From Algoriphagus marinus (GTDB taxonomy: Bacteria; Bacteroidota; Bacteroidia; Cytophagales; Cyclobacteriaceae): DNA of 64,000 nucleotides. A program made the position numbers and the translations under genes. Positions 19,795 through 30,778 of the stretch are shown here, piece after piece (the first letter of the stretch is position 1; the number at the start of each line of letters is the position of its first letter). The stretch lies in contig NZ_MSPQ01000003.1 in the NCBI RefSeq assembly GCF_001936475.1, positions 1 to 64,000 of the forward strand. The letters run 5' to 3'. The notes beneath the pieces were generated by a model. That model worked only from the letters and a program-made list of their open reading frames with translations, was not told where the DNA came from and searched no databases.

Positions 19795-19841
19795 CCGGGA
19801 AGACCTTTTTTGGGTGATTAAGGTTCTTCCCGGTTTCTTTT
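19795..19841 (+). terminator. Strong intrinsic terminator with no assigned gene
   Basis: CCGGGAAGACCTT (19795-19807) pairs with AAGGTTCTTCCCGG (19820-19833) with one bulged base, followed by TTTCTTTT. The nearest plus-strand gene ending upstream is the EthD gene more than 3 kb away, so this should end an unrecognised transcript. Confidence 0.75.
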
Positions 19842-20408
19842 GATCTAATTCCATGTTTTTACTAATCAAAACATAAGAGCCTTGGACCTTTTTTTAAATC
19901 AGAAATTAAGATATCACCTCTTCGAAACAGGAATTATCCGCTTTATGCAAGTAACCAAATAGGCTAATCCATCAACCATTTTACCTATATCCAACCAAAA
20001 AATGGAAAATGTAATGCTTTATTCACTTTCCTGTCTATATAACTGAAGTCCATCCATCAATTATAAAGCATTATAATTATCTTAAAGTCTTGTATTAGTA
20101 TTAAGCATCTACTTGGTGTGTTTCAAAAATTTAATTGACAAGATGAAACTGTTTTTTTTGGTTTTATGGAGTTAGTTTTTTTGCCGCATACTTTGGTAAA
20201 ATGTAAAAAGAGCAAATTGATAGTACTTCTGAGGCATATCGCGAGATCTCATGAAAGAACGCTTACTGTAGAATACTCGCTTACATCCGGGAAAGAAGGA
20301 TTAAATCCAAGCTCGGAATTTATCATATTTCTCACTTTTAATGAGGGGCATGAATAGTTTAAATTAACTTTAAACTAGGAATAGCCAGAAAAAAGTATCT
20401 TACCGAGC

Positions 20409-21779
20409 ATGAACGAGATTAATTTTATCACCATCATTATCGCTTTTTATTTGAGAAAGCCACTTGGGTTAGAAAAAACCCCTAACAGGTGGAGGTCTCT
20501 ATTTACTTCTATCATGGCTGCGGCTGTAGCACTCATAGTGATAGATGTAGTAAGTGAAGGTTTTAACCTGCTTTTGATGGTTAGTACGTTTGCTTTGATA
20601 GGGACTTTGATTTTCATGGTTTTCAAGTATTCAGAATTTCATTTTCGTAAGAATCTGATTTTTGCCTTACTTCCTTTAATAGGCACAAAAGCTATTTCCC
20701 ATTTAGCAGAACTGATCAACCATACCTGGTACATCAGGTGGGTAACATACTTTGAGACGGCTGAATTCTTTGCTTTTATCTGGGCTATTGCCATGTGGAT
20801 TTTAAACAGGAGGCAGGCTAAAGCGCTTGAAAAAGAGCAGCAAAAGGCGATAATAAAAGAGCGGGAATATCAGATTGCAGCAAAGGTTAAGGACGAATTG
20901 GAGATACAGGTAGCCGAAAGGACCAAGGAAATAACTAAGCAAAAAGAAGAATTGGAAGCCGCTTTGGAAGTGTTAAGGTCTACCCAGGATCAGTTAATCC
21001 AATCTGAAAAAATGGCTTCTTTAGGAGAGTTAACAGCAGGAATTGCACATGAGATTCAAAATCCTCTAAATTTTGTAAATAACTTCTCTGAAGTCAGTAA
21101 TGAATTAATCCAGGAGATTAAGGAGGAACTATCCAAAGCGCCTGCCGAAAGAGATCAGGAATTGATAGCAGAGATCTTTAGTGATGTGGCGGATAATCTT
21201 TCCAAAATAGCATATCATGGAAAACGAGCTGATACAATTGTGAAAGGAATGCTTCAGCACTCCCGTACGAGTAGTGGAGTCAAAGAACTGACCGATATTA
21301 ATGAATTGGCTGATGAATATTTAAGGTTGGCTTATCATGGCTTGAGGGCAAAGGATAAAACTTTCAATGCTGATTTTCAGACTGATTTTGATGATTTACT
21401 CCCTAAAGTAGAGGTGATTTCACAAGATTTTGGTCGAGTATTACTCAATCTGGTTAATAATGCTTTTTATGCAGTCAACGAAAAAAAGCTTAAACTCAAG
21501 TCTGATAATAGTGCGGAAGAGTATAAGCCTTTTGTTAAAATTACCACCCGAAGAAATCGAAATAAAATTCAAATAAAAGTGGAGGATAATGGGATGGGGA
21601 TGCCTGAATCAGTAAAACAAAAAATCTTTCAACCTTTCTTTACTACCAAGCCAACGGGTCAAGGAACTGGCTTAGGTATGTCGCTTAGCTATGATATTGT
21701 CAAAAGCCATGGCGGAGATATTCAAGTGCAGTCGGAAGATGGAAAAGGCACTCAAATCCTTATCGAACTTCCAACTTAA
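20409..21779 (+). CDS. Membrane-bound sensor histidine kinase
   Basis: A 456-residue kinase. The N-terminal 135 residues hold about four membrane helices (for example SIMAAAVALIVIDVV, LLLMVSTFALIGTLIFMVF, FFAFIWAIAMWIL) with no extracellular sensor domain. A long charged coiled coil (residues 137-190) leads to the phosphoacceptor box with His214 ([13 protein letters not shown]) and the HATPase domain ([29 protein letters not shown]). It is the first gene of a four-gene run ending in a REC-cyclase; the propeller kinase starts 17 bases after its stop. The DHp helices are almost identical to those of that next kinase, a sign of recent duplication or gene conversion. Confidence 0.9.
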   Translation: MNEINFITIIIAFYLRKPLGLEKTPNRWRSLFTSIMAAAVALIVIDVVSEGFNLLLMVSTFALIGTLIFMVFKYSEFHFRKNLIFALLPLIGTKAISHLAELINHTWYIRWVTYFETAEFFAFIWAIAMWILNRRQAKALEKEQQKAIIKEREYQIAAKVKDELEIQVAERTKEITKQKEELEAALEVLRSTQDQLIQSEKMASLGELTAGIAHEIQNPLNFVNNFSEVSNELIQEIKEELSKAPAERDQELIAEIFSDVADNLSKIAYHGKRADTIVKGMLQHSRTSSGVKELTDINELADEYLRLAYHGLRAKDKTFNADFQTDFDDLLPKVEVISQDFGRVLLNLVNNAFYAVNEKKLKLKSDNSAEEYKPFVKITTRRNRNKIQIKVEDNGMGMPESVKQKIFQPFFTTKPTGQGTGLGMSLSYDIVKSHGGDIQVQSEDGKGTQILIELPT

Positions 21780-21796
21780 AATAATTATATTTATAC

Positions 21797-24700
21797 ATGT
21801 TGAAAGACGATCAATTGTTTAATTCAAAGTCGCTTTTTATACTTTTTCTAGTTTTGACTTTCTCCTGTCAGTCAGATAAGGATATTCCCTTTCCTGAAAA
21901 TCCCTCAGGATTCGAAATCCCAAAGGCTTTCCCTTTTAAAATACCTGATGGAAAACCGATCACTTGGAAAGAAATCCCTAAAGACAGCGTGCCTAAGGGA
22001 AATATAATGAGGTTTGATCTGGATCGTCTGCCCTCTAAACCATTCTTTCTTGAAGAAGAAACTCCGCTCAAAAAACCAGTTGAGAAAACTACTTTCGATT
22101 GGGATAAACTAGAGGAATACCCCTTTAATTTAATATTAGAGAGTGATTCTTTGGAAAGTTCAATAGTTAGACTTCCTGAACCTATTATCACGCCGGTCAT
22201 CACCCCACTGAAATTAGAAAATGTCAATGCAGGAATTCTAAGCCTTTCCAACGGACAAGGACTGCCGGGGAATATCATTTTCGCACAGATTATTAGTCCT
22301 GATGGAATTCATTGGATAGCCACAGAAAAGGGGTTGGTTAAGTTTACCGGTTCTGAGTTTCACCTCTATCCAATCGTAAAAAGTGACTTTTCTGGAGCTG
22401 TGAACACGATATCGGATTTAGATTTTGCTCCCGATGGCAAACTGATAGTGTCCAGTTTCCAAAAAGGAATAGTTATAGTCGATTTGGAAAAAGAATTAGT
22501 AGAAACTATTGAGTTGTCTTATGGATTTTCAAGGGGAAATGTAGACCGGGATGGTAATTACTGGGGAGGAAGAGTGGTGGATGAGCACAAGTTCATTGAC
22601 TTGAAAAATCGGACGGTATCCAATCTTGATTTGAAAGGCTTGAATTTAGGAATCAATAATTCACTGGGGTCCTTCATTGATTCAAAAAACAATCTTTGGT
22701 TAGGCTTAAGTATTGGAGTTGGAATTATTGATGCTGATCGAAAAAAGATGAAGCTTTTCGATCAGGAATCCGGATTGAAAACTTTTGCTAACTATGATTT
22801 CACTGAAACTTCCTCTGGAGAAATTCTTATATCATCCTTCTCGCCAGGGCTTTCCAGTATTTCATTAGAAAATTCCACCATCACTAGATTAGCGGCTGAG
22901 CAAGGATTTGAAGGGGCTCCCATTTCAATCGCTTTGGATAAAGAAGAGAATATTTGGATCGGCTCTAATCAGTTTTTCAGTATTTACAGGCCAATAAAAG
23001 GAACTATAAAAACCATTGATACTAAATCAAATCTCACAGGTCAGGGGCCACCTGCGGTCAATATATTTGATCAGGAGGGAATGTATTGGTCTGGATCTTG
23101 GCTGCAAGGGCTCACGCTCTATGATCCCACTGGAATGGATTCCAGACATTTTACAACAGATGATGGGCTAATCAGCAATGATACTTGGGGAATCTCTGAG
23201 GATAGCAAGGGCCGTGTTTGGTTTGGGACTTATGAAGGATTGATGATTTACAATCCAAAAGATCATACGCTAAAGGAATTGATTATTCCCAGAGATATAG
23301 GCCCAAATAGACTAAGCGGAATTAATAAAATAGGTCAGGATTTATTTTTTATTGGTTCGATAGGTGGCTTTAGTATACTGGATGTCAATTCAAATTTAAT
23401 TACCTCCTACAAAAGCAATTCAGAAACAGCTCAGGCCAACTGGAGAGGTATAAAAAGCAGTGATGGTTCAATTTGGATTGCGAGCGATAACGGAGTGATA
23501 GTTTTTGACCGGTCAAATATGACTATGAAAAAATTGGATGCATTTTCTGGTTTAGCCAGTAACACCATTTGGGGAATTAAAGAAGATGCCGACAAAAAAA
23601 TGTGGTTGGTTAGTGATTCTGGAATCAATAGGATTGATACTGAGAAAAATACCTTGAGCTATTTTGGGGTACTCGAAGGACTTCCTTCCAATGATCAATC
23701 TATTCTCTTGTTAACTGAGGACAGGCGATTAGTAATAGGTGGAGCTAAGGGAATCTCTATTATCAATAAAAGCAGGGACTCCATCACCCTTATCAATAAA
23801 TCACATGGTTTAATTCCGGAGGGATTATATGACATGGTGGAGTCAAAAGGCAGGCTCCATCTTGGGACAGAAAATGGAATTGTAGTGATCGATGAGCCTC
23901 AAAAAGATGATCCAAACCAAGCTTGGAGATTTTCAAATTTTGGAAGAGCCGAGGGGTTTCCCTTTACTGATTACAATCAATCTACAGGCTTTGTCACCTC
24001 AGAAGGAAAGGTTTGGTGGGGAGCATCTCCTATTTTGACTGTAAATCTTCAGGATCCAATTACAAATTCCAGCACTGATGCGAAAGTAGAAATGACGGGA
24101 ATCAAGGTGATGGATGAATCGCCCTCTTTTTTCATTAGATATCAGAAAGTTGAAGACTTAGCCATTCCGGATAGTCTTGATTTGGATAAAGGTGAATTAT
24201 CAGATTATCTCAATGAAAATAATATTCGATGGGATAGCTTAGATAAGAAAACTAAAATGCCGGTTGGTTTGGTTTTGCCACATCATCAAAATTCCCTGAC
24301 TTTTCTTTATTCCAACCCTACAATCAAAAGTAGAGATGAAATAGAATTCCGATATGTGCTTGAAGGATCCGATGAGGACTGGTCTGAAATCACCAAAAAC
24401 TCCGCGTCTAAAACGTATTTCAACTTATTACCTGGAGATTATACTTTTAAAGTAATCACCAAAGGATTTAATGGAGTTTGGAGTCAGCCTGCTTCATTCT
24501 CATTTATTATTAAATCTCCATGGTGGCTTACCTGGTGGGCATTTTTGATCTATGCATTTTTACTAGGCTTGTTGATCTATACTATTGTTCAGATCAGGTC
24601 TTTTTATCTCAAAAAGGAAAATCGAGTATTGGAGGAGCGAGTCCAACACCGTACTGCTCAGTTGAATAAATCCATTGAGGAATTGAAATCTACTCAAGAG

Positions 24701-25495
24701 CAATTGATTCAATCCGAGAAAATGGCCTCTTTGGGAGAGCTCACTGCCGGGATTGCTCATGAGATTCAAAATCCACTCAACTTTGTGAATAATTTCTCCG
24801 AGGTGAGTAATGAATTGATCCAGGAGATTAAGGAAGAGCGCGTCAAACCAAGGGAAGTGCAGGATCAGGAATTGATTGATGAGATATTGAATGACATAGC
24901 CGATAACCTTGAAAAGATTAATACCCACGGCAAACGTGCAGATTCTATCGTGAAGGGAATGCTGCAGCACAGTAGAAATAATTCTGGACAAAAAGAATTG
25001 ACGGATATCAATGCTTTGGCAGATGAATATTTGCGACTTAGCTATCATGGATTGCGTGCTAAAGACAAGTCATTTAATGCGGACTTTAAGTTGGACTTGG
25101 ATCCGACTCTTCCGAAAATTGAAGTTGTGCCTCAGGATATTGGCCGTGTTGTACTAAACTTAATCAATAATGGATTCTATGCAGTATCTGAAAGGCGACA
25201 AGAACTGGCTATCCAAGGTAATAGCGAGCATGCTTCTTATAAGCCAACAGTTTGGGTAAGTACCAAAAAGCTAGATAAAGGCATAGAGATTCGCATCCGG
25301 GATAATGGAAAAGGAATACCAGAAGAGATTAAGGCGAAGATTTTCCAACCATTCTTTACTACCAAACCGGCAGGAAAAGGAACTGGTCTAGGTTTATCAA
25401 TGAGCTATGAGATTATTACCAAAGGTCACAATGGGCAGCTTTCGGTTCAAAGTGTTCCTGGAGAGTTTACTGAATTTATTATTATTTTAACTTAA
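21797..25495 (+). CDS. Two-component regulator propeller sensor histidine kinase (lipoprotein signal)
   Basis: A 1232-residue sensor resembling hybrid two-component sensors but without receiver or AraC domains. It begins with a lipoprotein-type signal (FLVLTFSC, Cys24) followed by a proline-rich stretch (25-150). Residues 150-780 form a large beta-propeller region with repeated Reg_prop motifs ([33 protein letters not shown]). A Y_Y_Y domain (about 850-905) precedes a membrane helix ([20 protein letters not shown]), a coiled coil, the phosphoacceptor box with His988 ([13 protein letters not shown]) and the HATPase domain ([27 protein letters not shown]). The receiver gene begins 6 bases downstream. 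A lipobox before a transmembrane kinase is topologically odd, and a plain uncleaved or signal-peptidase I signal is the alternative. The ligand is unknown. Confidence 0.9.
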   Translation: MLKDDQLFNSKSLFILFLVLTFSCQSDKDIPFPENPSGFEIPKAFPFKIPDGKPITWKEIPKDSVPKGNIMRFDLDRLPSKPFFLEEETPLKKPVEKTTFDWDKLEEYPFNLILESDSLESSIVRLPEPIITPVITPLKLENVNAGILSLSNGQGLPGNIIFAQIISPDGIHWIATEKGLVKFTGSEFHLYPIVKSDFSGAVNTISDLDFAPDGKLIVSSFQKGIVIVDLEKELVETIELSYGFSRGNVDRDGNYWGGRVVDEHKFIDLKNRTVSNLDLKGLNLGINNSLGSFIDSKNNLWLGLSIGVGIIDADRKKMKLFDQESGLKTFANYDFTETSSGEILISSFSPGLSSISLENSTITRLAAEQGFEGAPISIALDKEENIWIGSNQFFSIYRPIKGTIKTIDTKSNLTGQGPPAVNIFDQEGMYWSGSWLQGLTLYDPTGMDSRHFTTDDGLISNDTWGISEDSKGRVWFGTYEGLMIYNPKDHTLKELIIPRDIGPNRLSGINKIGQDLFFIGSIGGFSILDVNSNLITSYKSNSETAQANWRGIKSSDGSIWIASDNGVIVFDRSNMTMKKLDAFSGLASNTIWGIKEDADKKMWLVSDSGINRIDTEKNTLSYFGVLEGLPSNDQSILLLTEDRRLVIGGAKGISIINKSRDSITLINKSHGLIPEGLYDMVESKGRLHLGTENGIVVIDEPQKDDPNQAWRFSNFGRAEGFPFTDYNQSTGFVTSEGKVWWGASPILTVNLQDPITNSSTDAKVEMTGIKVMDESPSFFIRYQKVEDLAIPDSLDLDKGELSDYLNENNIRWDSLDKKTKMPVGLVLPHHQNSLTFLYSNPTIKSRDEIEFRYVLEGSDEDWSEITKNSASKTYFNLLPGDYTFKVITKGFNGVWSQPASFSFIIKSPWWLTWWAFLIYAFLLGLLIYTIVQIRSFYLKKENRVLEERVQHRTAQLNKSIEELKSTQEQLIQSEKMASLGELTAGIAHEIQNPLNFVNNFSEVSNELIQEIKEERVKPREVQDQELIDEILNDIADNLEKINTHGKRADSIVKGMLQHSRNNSGQKELTDINALADEYLRLSYHGLRAKDKSFNADFKLDLDPTLPKIEVVPQDIGRVVLNLINNGFYAVSERRQELAIQGNSEHASYKPTVWVSTKKLDKGIEIRIRDNGKGIPEEIKAKIFQPFFTTKPAGKGTGLGLSMSYEIITKGHNGQLSVQSVPGEFTEFIIILT

Positions 25496-25501
25496 GAAAA
25501 G

Positions 25502-25885
25502 ATGACAAAGATTTTAATAGTTGATGATGAAAGAGATGTAGAGACACTTTTTCGACAAAAGTTTAGAAAGGAAGTCCGTAATGGAGATTTAGAATTGGCT
25601 TTTGCTTTTTCGGGAGATGAGGCACTTCGGATATTAAGTGAGGACGAGCCTCCAGAAGTGGTGTATGTTTTTTCGGATATAAATATGCCGGGAATGACTG
25701 GTTTGGAATTATTGAAAAAAGTAAAGGATAAGTTTCCTAATATTAATGTCAGTATGATTTCTGCCTACGGCGATACTGAAAATTATCAAAAGGCAATGAG
25801 TTCAGGTGCAAAAGAATTTTTCACTAAACCAATTGATTTTGATTCTCTTAAGAGAGAAATTGTAGGGCTGATAACAAAGAAATAA
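25502..25885 (+). CDS. Single-domain response regulator
   Basis: A 127-residue receiver domain without an output domain. The acidic pocket (VDDE, residues 7-10), phosphoacceptor Asp59 (FSDINMPGM), the switch Ser in ISAYGD and Lys in FTKPID are all present. It sits 6 bases after the propeller kinase and 11 bases before the REC-cyclase, so it is translated with them. Stand-alone receivers often act as phosphate shuttles, phosphate sinks or protein-binding switches; here a relay from the two kinases to the REC-cyclase is likely but inferred. Confidence 0.92.
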   Translation: MTKILIVDDERDVETLFRQKFRKEVRNGDLELAFAFSGDEALRILSEDEPPEVVYVFSDINMPGMTGLELLKKVKDKFPNINVSMISAYGDTENYQKAMSSGAKEFFTKPIDFDSLKREIVGLITKK

Positions 25886-25896
25886 AGAGATTAAGG

Positions 25897-26931
25897 ATGA
25901 TTAAGATATTGGTAGTCGATGACGAGGCGGATTTGGAAATCCTGATCAAGCAAAAATTCCGAAAGCGAATTCGTGAAGGAGAGCTGGAGTTTTTGTTTGC
26001 ACTGAATGGCCGAATTGCGCTTGAGGTTCTGGATGCTAATAAGGACGTAGATATGATCCTTAGCGATATCAACATGCCTGAGATGGACGGATTGACATTG
26101 CTTTCTAAAGTCAAGGAAAAACATTCTCTACTGAAAACTGTCATCATTTCGGCTTACGGAGATATGGAGAATATCCGTACAGCCATGAACCTTGGAGCTT
26201 TTGATTTCATCACCAAGCCGGTTGATTTTCAGGATTTGGAAATCACTATCGAAAAGACTAGCCAATACATCCATCAAGTCAAATCGACTCTTAAAGCCCT
26301 AAAAGAAAACAACATTCTCAAGATGTATGTGGATGAAACCGTTTTGAATTTCATGGGCAATCGTGAAATCGAATCCGGAATCTGGGAAAATGAAACGATG
26401 GAAGCAGCAGTTGCTTTTATTGATCTTTGTGGTTTTACGGCTATCTCTGAAAATGAGGAACCGAACCTCGTCGTAGGTTTGCTCAATGAGTATTTTGACC
26501 TGATGGTTCGTGAAATAATGAATGAGGGAGGAATCATTGATAAGTTCATCGGAGATGCAATCATGGCAGTATTCAAAGGGGAAGATTATCAGGCAAGAGC
26601 ACTTCGGGCCTGTATAGCTATCCGTAATAAAATGAATGCGCTTCCTGTCTTTTCAGAAAAATCAGGATTCAAACCTAATGTCTCCATTGGGGTCAATAGT
26701 GGTGAAATGGTCTCCGGAAACATTGGTTCTATTTCCCTAAAAAAACTTGATTTTACAGTTATTGGAGATACCGTCAATGTCGCCTCTAGATTACAATCCA
26801 AGGCAAGTCCTGGTCAAATCCTGATTTTGGATAAATACGCAAACGCAGTCCCTGACTTTAAATGTAATAGTATTGGACAAATGGAGCTGAAGAATAAAGC
26901 CCTACCAGTGAATGTTTGGGAGGTCGAATAG
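25897..26931 (+). CDS. Response regulator with class III adenylate/guanylate cyclase output domain
   Basis: A 344-residue REC-cyclase. The receiver has VDDE (7-10), Asp57 ([11 protein letters not shown]), ISAYGD and Lys107 (ITKPVDF). After a linker helix the catalytic domain carries both metal-binding aspartates, Asp176 (FIDLCGF) and Asp220 ([11 protein letters not shown]), and the transition-state residues in [13 protein letters not shown] (Asn and Arg). Lys216 before FIGD fits adenine recognition, favouring ATP as substrate, though this is a prediction. It would couple the upstream kinases to cyclic nucleotide production. AAGG lies just before the ATG. Confidence 0.92.
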   Translation: MIKILVVDDEADLEILIKQKFRKRIREGELEFLFALNGRIALEVLDANKDVDMILSDINMPEMDGLTLLSKVKEKHSLLKTVIISAYGDMENIRTAMNLGAFDFITKPVDFQDLEITIEKTSQYIHQVKSTLKALKENNILKMYVDETVLNFMGNREIESGIWENETMEAAVAFIDLCGFTAISENEEPNLVVGLLNEYFDLMVREIMNEGGIIDKFIGDAIMAVFKGEDYQARALRACIAIRNKMNALPVFSEKSGFKPNVSIGVNSGEMVSGNIGSISLKKLDFTVIGDTVNVASRLQSKASPGQILILDKYANAVPDFKCNSIGQMELKNKALPVNVWEVE

Positions 26932-27022
26932 ACCATAAGAAGACTCATTTTATATACTTGAAAATCAGGCAATTGGCAATAATTTCTATTTCCCGGAATA
27001 AATAAACCACCACTCATAATTT

Positions 27023-30000
27023 ATGAAAAAAATCATCCAACCTGCTTTGCTAGTAGCGTTAGGAGTATCTGTGAGCTTTGCGGCTTTAGTGCCAAAAAAT
27101 GATTCGGCATTGGCGCCGTTGAGAGAAGATTTCACTACTCTGCTGGATAGCACCAAAAAAGACAGTCTAGTCTACCCAAAATTCAAAGACCTTCCACTCA
27201 AGCCTGAGCGCGAAGTGAAATTCAACACCAAAGAAGGAACTTGGATAAGTGTAGATGTCAGTCCTGACGGAAATACTCTTGCTTTTGACCTTTTGGGAGA
27301 TATTTATACTATTCCGATTTCTGGGGGGAAAGCCACTCCAATTACCACCGGTATAGCCTACGAAACACATCCCAGATTTTCTCCGGATGGAGAAAAAATA
27401 CTTTTCACTTCCGATCGTGCTGGTTCTGACAACCTTTGGTACATCGATATGGTGAAAAAGGACACGGTCCAAATCACCAAAGATAAAAACGGAGACATAC
27501 CTGGAGCAGCTTGGACACCGGATGGAGAATACATTGTGGTAAGCAAGGGCCGAAGAATCTCCAAATTATGGATGTATCACAAAGATGGTGGGGGAGGAAT
27601 CCAACTCAATGAGGAACCTTCTTCCATGAAGACCATTGACCCAGTAGTCAGCCCGGACGGCAAAAAAGTTTATTTTTCACATCGTACGGGAGCATGGAAT
27701 TACAACGCGCTTTTGCCGCAATATCAACTCGGTACTTATGATTTGGAAGAAGGGAAAATAACCAACATTTCTTCCCGCTACGGTTCGGCATTCACTCCTA
27801 CCCTGAGTAAGGATGGAAAGTGGATGGTCTATGGAACTCGATATGAGGATAAAACTGGTCTAGTTTTAAGAAATCTTGAATCAGGCGACGAACGCTGGCT
27901 CGCCTATCCGGTACAGCGGGATGAGCAAGAATCGATTGCTCCTCAGGGTGTCCTTCCTGCCATGGCATTCACTCCGGATTCCAAAAGTGTAATTGCCTCC
28001 TATGGAGGAAAAATCTGGAGCATCCCAGTGATGGATGGAGCACCTAAAGAAATCCCTTTCGAAGTAGATGTGAAATTGGCTATGGGTCCAAGATTGTATT
28101 TCGATTATGAAATCAAGGATACCACAGCCAAACTTGCCACTCAAATTCGTGATGGTGTGCCTTCTCCGGATGGCAAAAAATTGGCTTTTACAGTTCTGAA
28201 CAGATTGTATGTAATGGACTATCCAAATGGAGAGCCAAAGCGAATCACGACCAATAACTTTACCGAAGCTATGCCTTCCTGGAGTCCAGACGGAACGCAA
28301 TTGGTATTTACGACTTGGTCTGAAACGGAAGGAGGACACCTTTATAAAGCCTCGCTTGCAGGAAAAGGCTCCGTCACTAAATTGACCAAAGAAGCAGCAC
28401 TTTATGTTGGTCCTGTCTGGTCCCCAGACAATAGAATTGTGGTATTCAAAGGTCCAAGAAGAGAATTGCAAGATTCAGAAGGTCCTGGCTTTTCGGGTTC
28501 TGAGGCAGAATTGGTTTGGATTCCGGCAGCTGGCGGCGAGCTCACCAAAATCGTGGATGCCCCTAATTATGGAAATGCTCACTTCACCAAGGATCCAACT
28601 CGCATTTTCCTGAACGGTCCCGGAGGCTCTCTGCTTTCTGTAAACTGGGAAGGAAAAGACGAAAAGATTTATGCGAAGATCACGGGAATCACCCCATTCG
28701 GATCTGCTGCAGGAGATCATGATTCGCATGACCATGCTAGCTTGGAAGATATTTCAACCGTCCGATATGTGATGGGAATGCCTCGATCCAATGCTGACGC
28801 GGTGAATTATTGCATGCTGCCGGAAGGTTCGAATGCACAAGAACCAACAATGCGTCCAGCCAGCGCAAGTACGATCTTGATGGCGCCAGAGGGTAATTTG
28901 GCATTGGCACAGGTAAATAATAACGTTTATGTAGTCACTATTCCGAAGGTGGGAAAAACACCAACTATCAACGTGGCAGATCCTTCATCTAGCAACTTTC
29001 CATCTCGTCAATTGACTGAGATCGGCGGAGAATGGCCAGCTTGGGAAGCCGATGGTAAAAAAGTGCATTGGTCACTTGGAAATGGACATTGGGTTTATGA
29101 TATCACACGTGCTGAATTAGTTGAAGATTCTGTTAAATCTGCTAAGAAAGCTAAAATGATGGCTGATGCTGACAGCGTTTCAACTTTGAAAGCGTTGGGT
29201 CCGGATGCAGTAAAGGCTGCTGATTCGGTAGCAAAAGCTGAAAAAGAACGAATCAAAGAACTCTTCAAAACTGATAAGGAAAAAGCCAAAGCAGATAGCC
29301 TTCACAAAGCAGCGCAGAAAGAGAAAGAAAGCTATAAACCTGAGGAGCGTCAGGTGAAGGTTTACTTTGCGAAGGACACTCCAAAAGGCAGCATCCTTCT
29401 GAAGAATGCCCGAATCGTGACTATGAAGGGAAATGAGGTCATCGAAAACGGCGATATCCTGATTGAGAATAACCGAATCAAAGCTGTTGGAAAGACTGGA
29501 ACGCTTGATGCTGGGTCTGCGAAAGTGGTCGATGCAACTGGTAAAACGATTACCCCAGGATTTATAGATACCCATGCGCACATGTGGCCAACTTGGGGTT
29601 TGCATAAGAATTCGGTTTGGATCTATGCCGCTAATCTGGCCTATGGCGTAACGACCACTCGTGATCCTCAAACTGCAACTACTGATGTCTTGACTTATAG
29701 TGATATGGTCGAGGCAGGAATGGTTCCTGGTCCACGAGTTTATTCTACAGGTCCAGGTGTGGGTTATTGGATGTATAATCTGAAGTCACTCGAGCAGACC
29801 AAAGATGTCCTTAAGCAATACAGCAAGTATTACAATACCCAGTACATCAAGATGTATTTGGTTGGAAACAGACAGCATCGTCAATGGGTGATCATGGCTG
29901 CGAAAGAGCAGAAATTGATGCCGACAACGGAAGGTGGTTTGGATTTCAAATTGAATATGACCCAGCTATTTGATGGCTATCCGGGACATGAGCATGCGAT

Positions 30001-30652
30001 TCCGATTTATCCTTTGTACAAAGACGTGACTAAGACGATTGCTGAAAGCAAAATGGCGGTAACTCCGACCTTGCTTGTAGCTTATGGCGGACCTTGGGCT
30101 GAAAATTATTACTATACCACCGAGAGTCCTTTGCATGACCCTAAACTAAATCGATTCACGCCATATGAGGAGTTGAATTCAAAAGCACGCCGTAGAGCTG
30201 GTGGATTAGGTGGTTGGTTTGCGCCAGAGGATCATGTCTTCGAAGATCATGCAGTTGGCATCAAATCTATCGTTGATCAAGGAGGATTAGCTGGAGTAGG
30301 TTCTCACGGTCAGTTGCAAGGCTTGGGTTACCATTGGGAGCTTTGGTCTGTAGCCAGTGGAGGAATGTCTGGTATGGATGCTTTGAAGACTGCGACGATC
30401 TTGGGTGCGGAAGCATTGGGCTTGGATAAGGAACTGGGAAGCATCGAAGCTGGTAAGTTGGCTGACTTGGTTATCATGGAAGCAAATCCATTAGAGAATA
30501 TCCGTAACACCAATACCATCACCCATGTGGTGAAAAACGGGCGGGTGTACGATGGAAATACACTGGATGAAATCTTGCCGACACCTAGAAAATTGGATGT
30601 TACACCTTGGACGAAGCCATCTCCAATGATGAATACGAGTTTGAAGAAATAA
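27023..30652 (+). CDS. TolB-like propeller / amidohydrolase fusion protein
   Basis: A 1209-residue exported protein with signal peptide (MKKIIQPALLVALGVSVSFA). Residues 50-690 form a TolB-type beta-propeller with repeated SPDG signatures (VSPDGNTLAF, RFSPDGEKILFTSDR, WSPDGTQLVF). A Lys/Ala/Glu-rich linker of about 80 residues (697-776) follows. The C-terminal half is a metal-dependent amidohydrolase related to imidazolonepropionases: a beta sandwich (ILLKNARIVTMKGNEVIENG), the HxH metal motif His851/His853 (GFIDTHAHMWP), a lysine in YIKMYLVGN, a histidine in GHEHAIPIYP and GKLADLVIMEANPL. By family knowledge it hydrolyses a cyclic amide or peptide-like substrate in the periplasm; the true substrate is unknown. 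It is monocistronic, with a terminator immediately after. Confidence 0.9.
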   Translation: MKKIIQPALLVALGVSVSFAALVPKNDSALAPLREDFTTLLDSTKKDSLVYPKFKDLPLKPEREVKFNTKEGTWISVDVSPDGNTLAFDLLGDIYTIPISGGKATPITTGIAYETHPRFSPDGEKILFTSDRAGSDNLWYIDMVKKDTVQITKDKNGDIPGAAWTPDGEYIVVSKGRRISKLWMYHKDGGGGIQLNEEPSSMKTIDPVVSPDGKKVYFSHRTGAWNYNALLPQYQLGTYDLEEGKITNISSRYGSAFTPTLSKDGKWMVYGTRYEDKTGLVLRNLESGDERWLAYPVQRDEQESIAPQGVLPAMAFTPDSKSVIASYGGKIWSIPVMDGAPKEIPFEVDVKLAMGPRLYFDYEIKDTTAKLATQIRDGVPSPDGKKLAFTVLNRLYVMDYPNGEPKRITTNNFTEAMPSWSPDGTQLVFTTWSETEGGHLYKASLAGKGSVTKLTKEAALYVGPVWSPDNRIVVFKGPRRELQDSEGPGFSGSEAELVWIPAAGGELTKIVDAPNYGNAHFTKDPTRIFLNGPGGSLLSVNWEGKDEKIYAKITGITPFGSAAGDHDSHDHASLEDISTVRYVMGMPRSNADAVNYCMLPEGSNAQEPTMRPASASTILMAPEGNLALAQVNNNVYVVTIPKVGKTPTINVADPSSSNFPSRQLTEIGGEWPAWEADGKKVHWSLGNGHWVYDITRAELVEDSVKSAKKAKMMADADSVSTLKALGPDAVKAADSVAKAEKERIKELFKTDKEKAKADSLHKAAQKEKESYKPEERQVKVYFAKDTPKGSILLKNARIVTMKGNEVIENGDILIENNRIKAVGKTGTLDAGSAKVVDATGKTITPGFIDTHAHMWPTWGLHKNSVWIYAANLAYGVTTTRDPQTATTDVLTYSDMVEAGMVPGPRVYSTGPGVGYWMYNLKSLEQTKDVLKQYSKYYNTQYIKMYLVGNRQHRQWVIMAAKEQKLMPTTEGGLDFKLNMTQLFDGYPGHEHAIPIYPLYKDVTKTIAESKMAVTPTLLVAYGGPWAENYYYTTESPLHDPKLNRFTPYEELNSKARRRAGGLGGWFAPEDHVFEDHAVGIKSIVDQGGLAGVGSHGQLQGLGYHWELWSVASGGMSGMDALKTATILGAEALGLDKELGSIEAGKLADLVIMEANPLENIRNTNTITHVVKNGRVYDGNTLDEILPTPRKLDVTPWTKPSPMMNTSLKK

Positions 30653-30672
30653 ATTCTCTTGTAATTAATTAG

Positions 30673-30706
30673 AAAACCGACTGCTTCAATGTGGTCGGTT
30701 TTTTTG
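30673..30706 (+). terminator. Intrinsic terminator after the amidohydrolase
   Basis: Stem AAAACCGAC / GTCGGTTTT followed by a run of T (GGTCGGTTTTTTTG). The ATG at 30689 that opens the longest frame of the next gene lies in this hairpin. Confidence 0.8.
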
Positions 30707-30778
30707 TTTACCGTGAATTTTGGCTCAACCAAAAATGTAAATCTTGCATTCTCCCCTTTCTCTTCCGTATTTGCCCCA

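Larger units (their letters stand above)
19249..20408. other. Long intergenic region with palindrome, tiny ORF and orphan terminator
   Basis: 1160 bases with no gene of normal size. Seen here: the palindrome TTGTC-CTAA-GACAA at 19351-19364, a 19-codon frame at 19698-19757, and a strong terminator at 19795-19841 that no annotated gene explains. A 63-codon frame at 20166-20357 has no recognisable features and looks like noise. Confidence 0.5.

Noticed and set aside
20166..20357. 63-codon frame upstream of the membrane kinase
   Set aside because: No recognisable domain, no signal peptide and unusual composition; it ends 51 bases before a real gene start. Likely noise.
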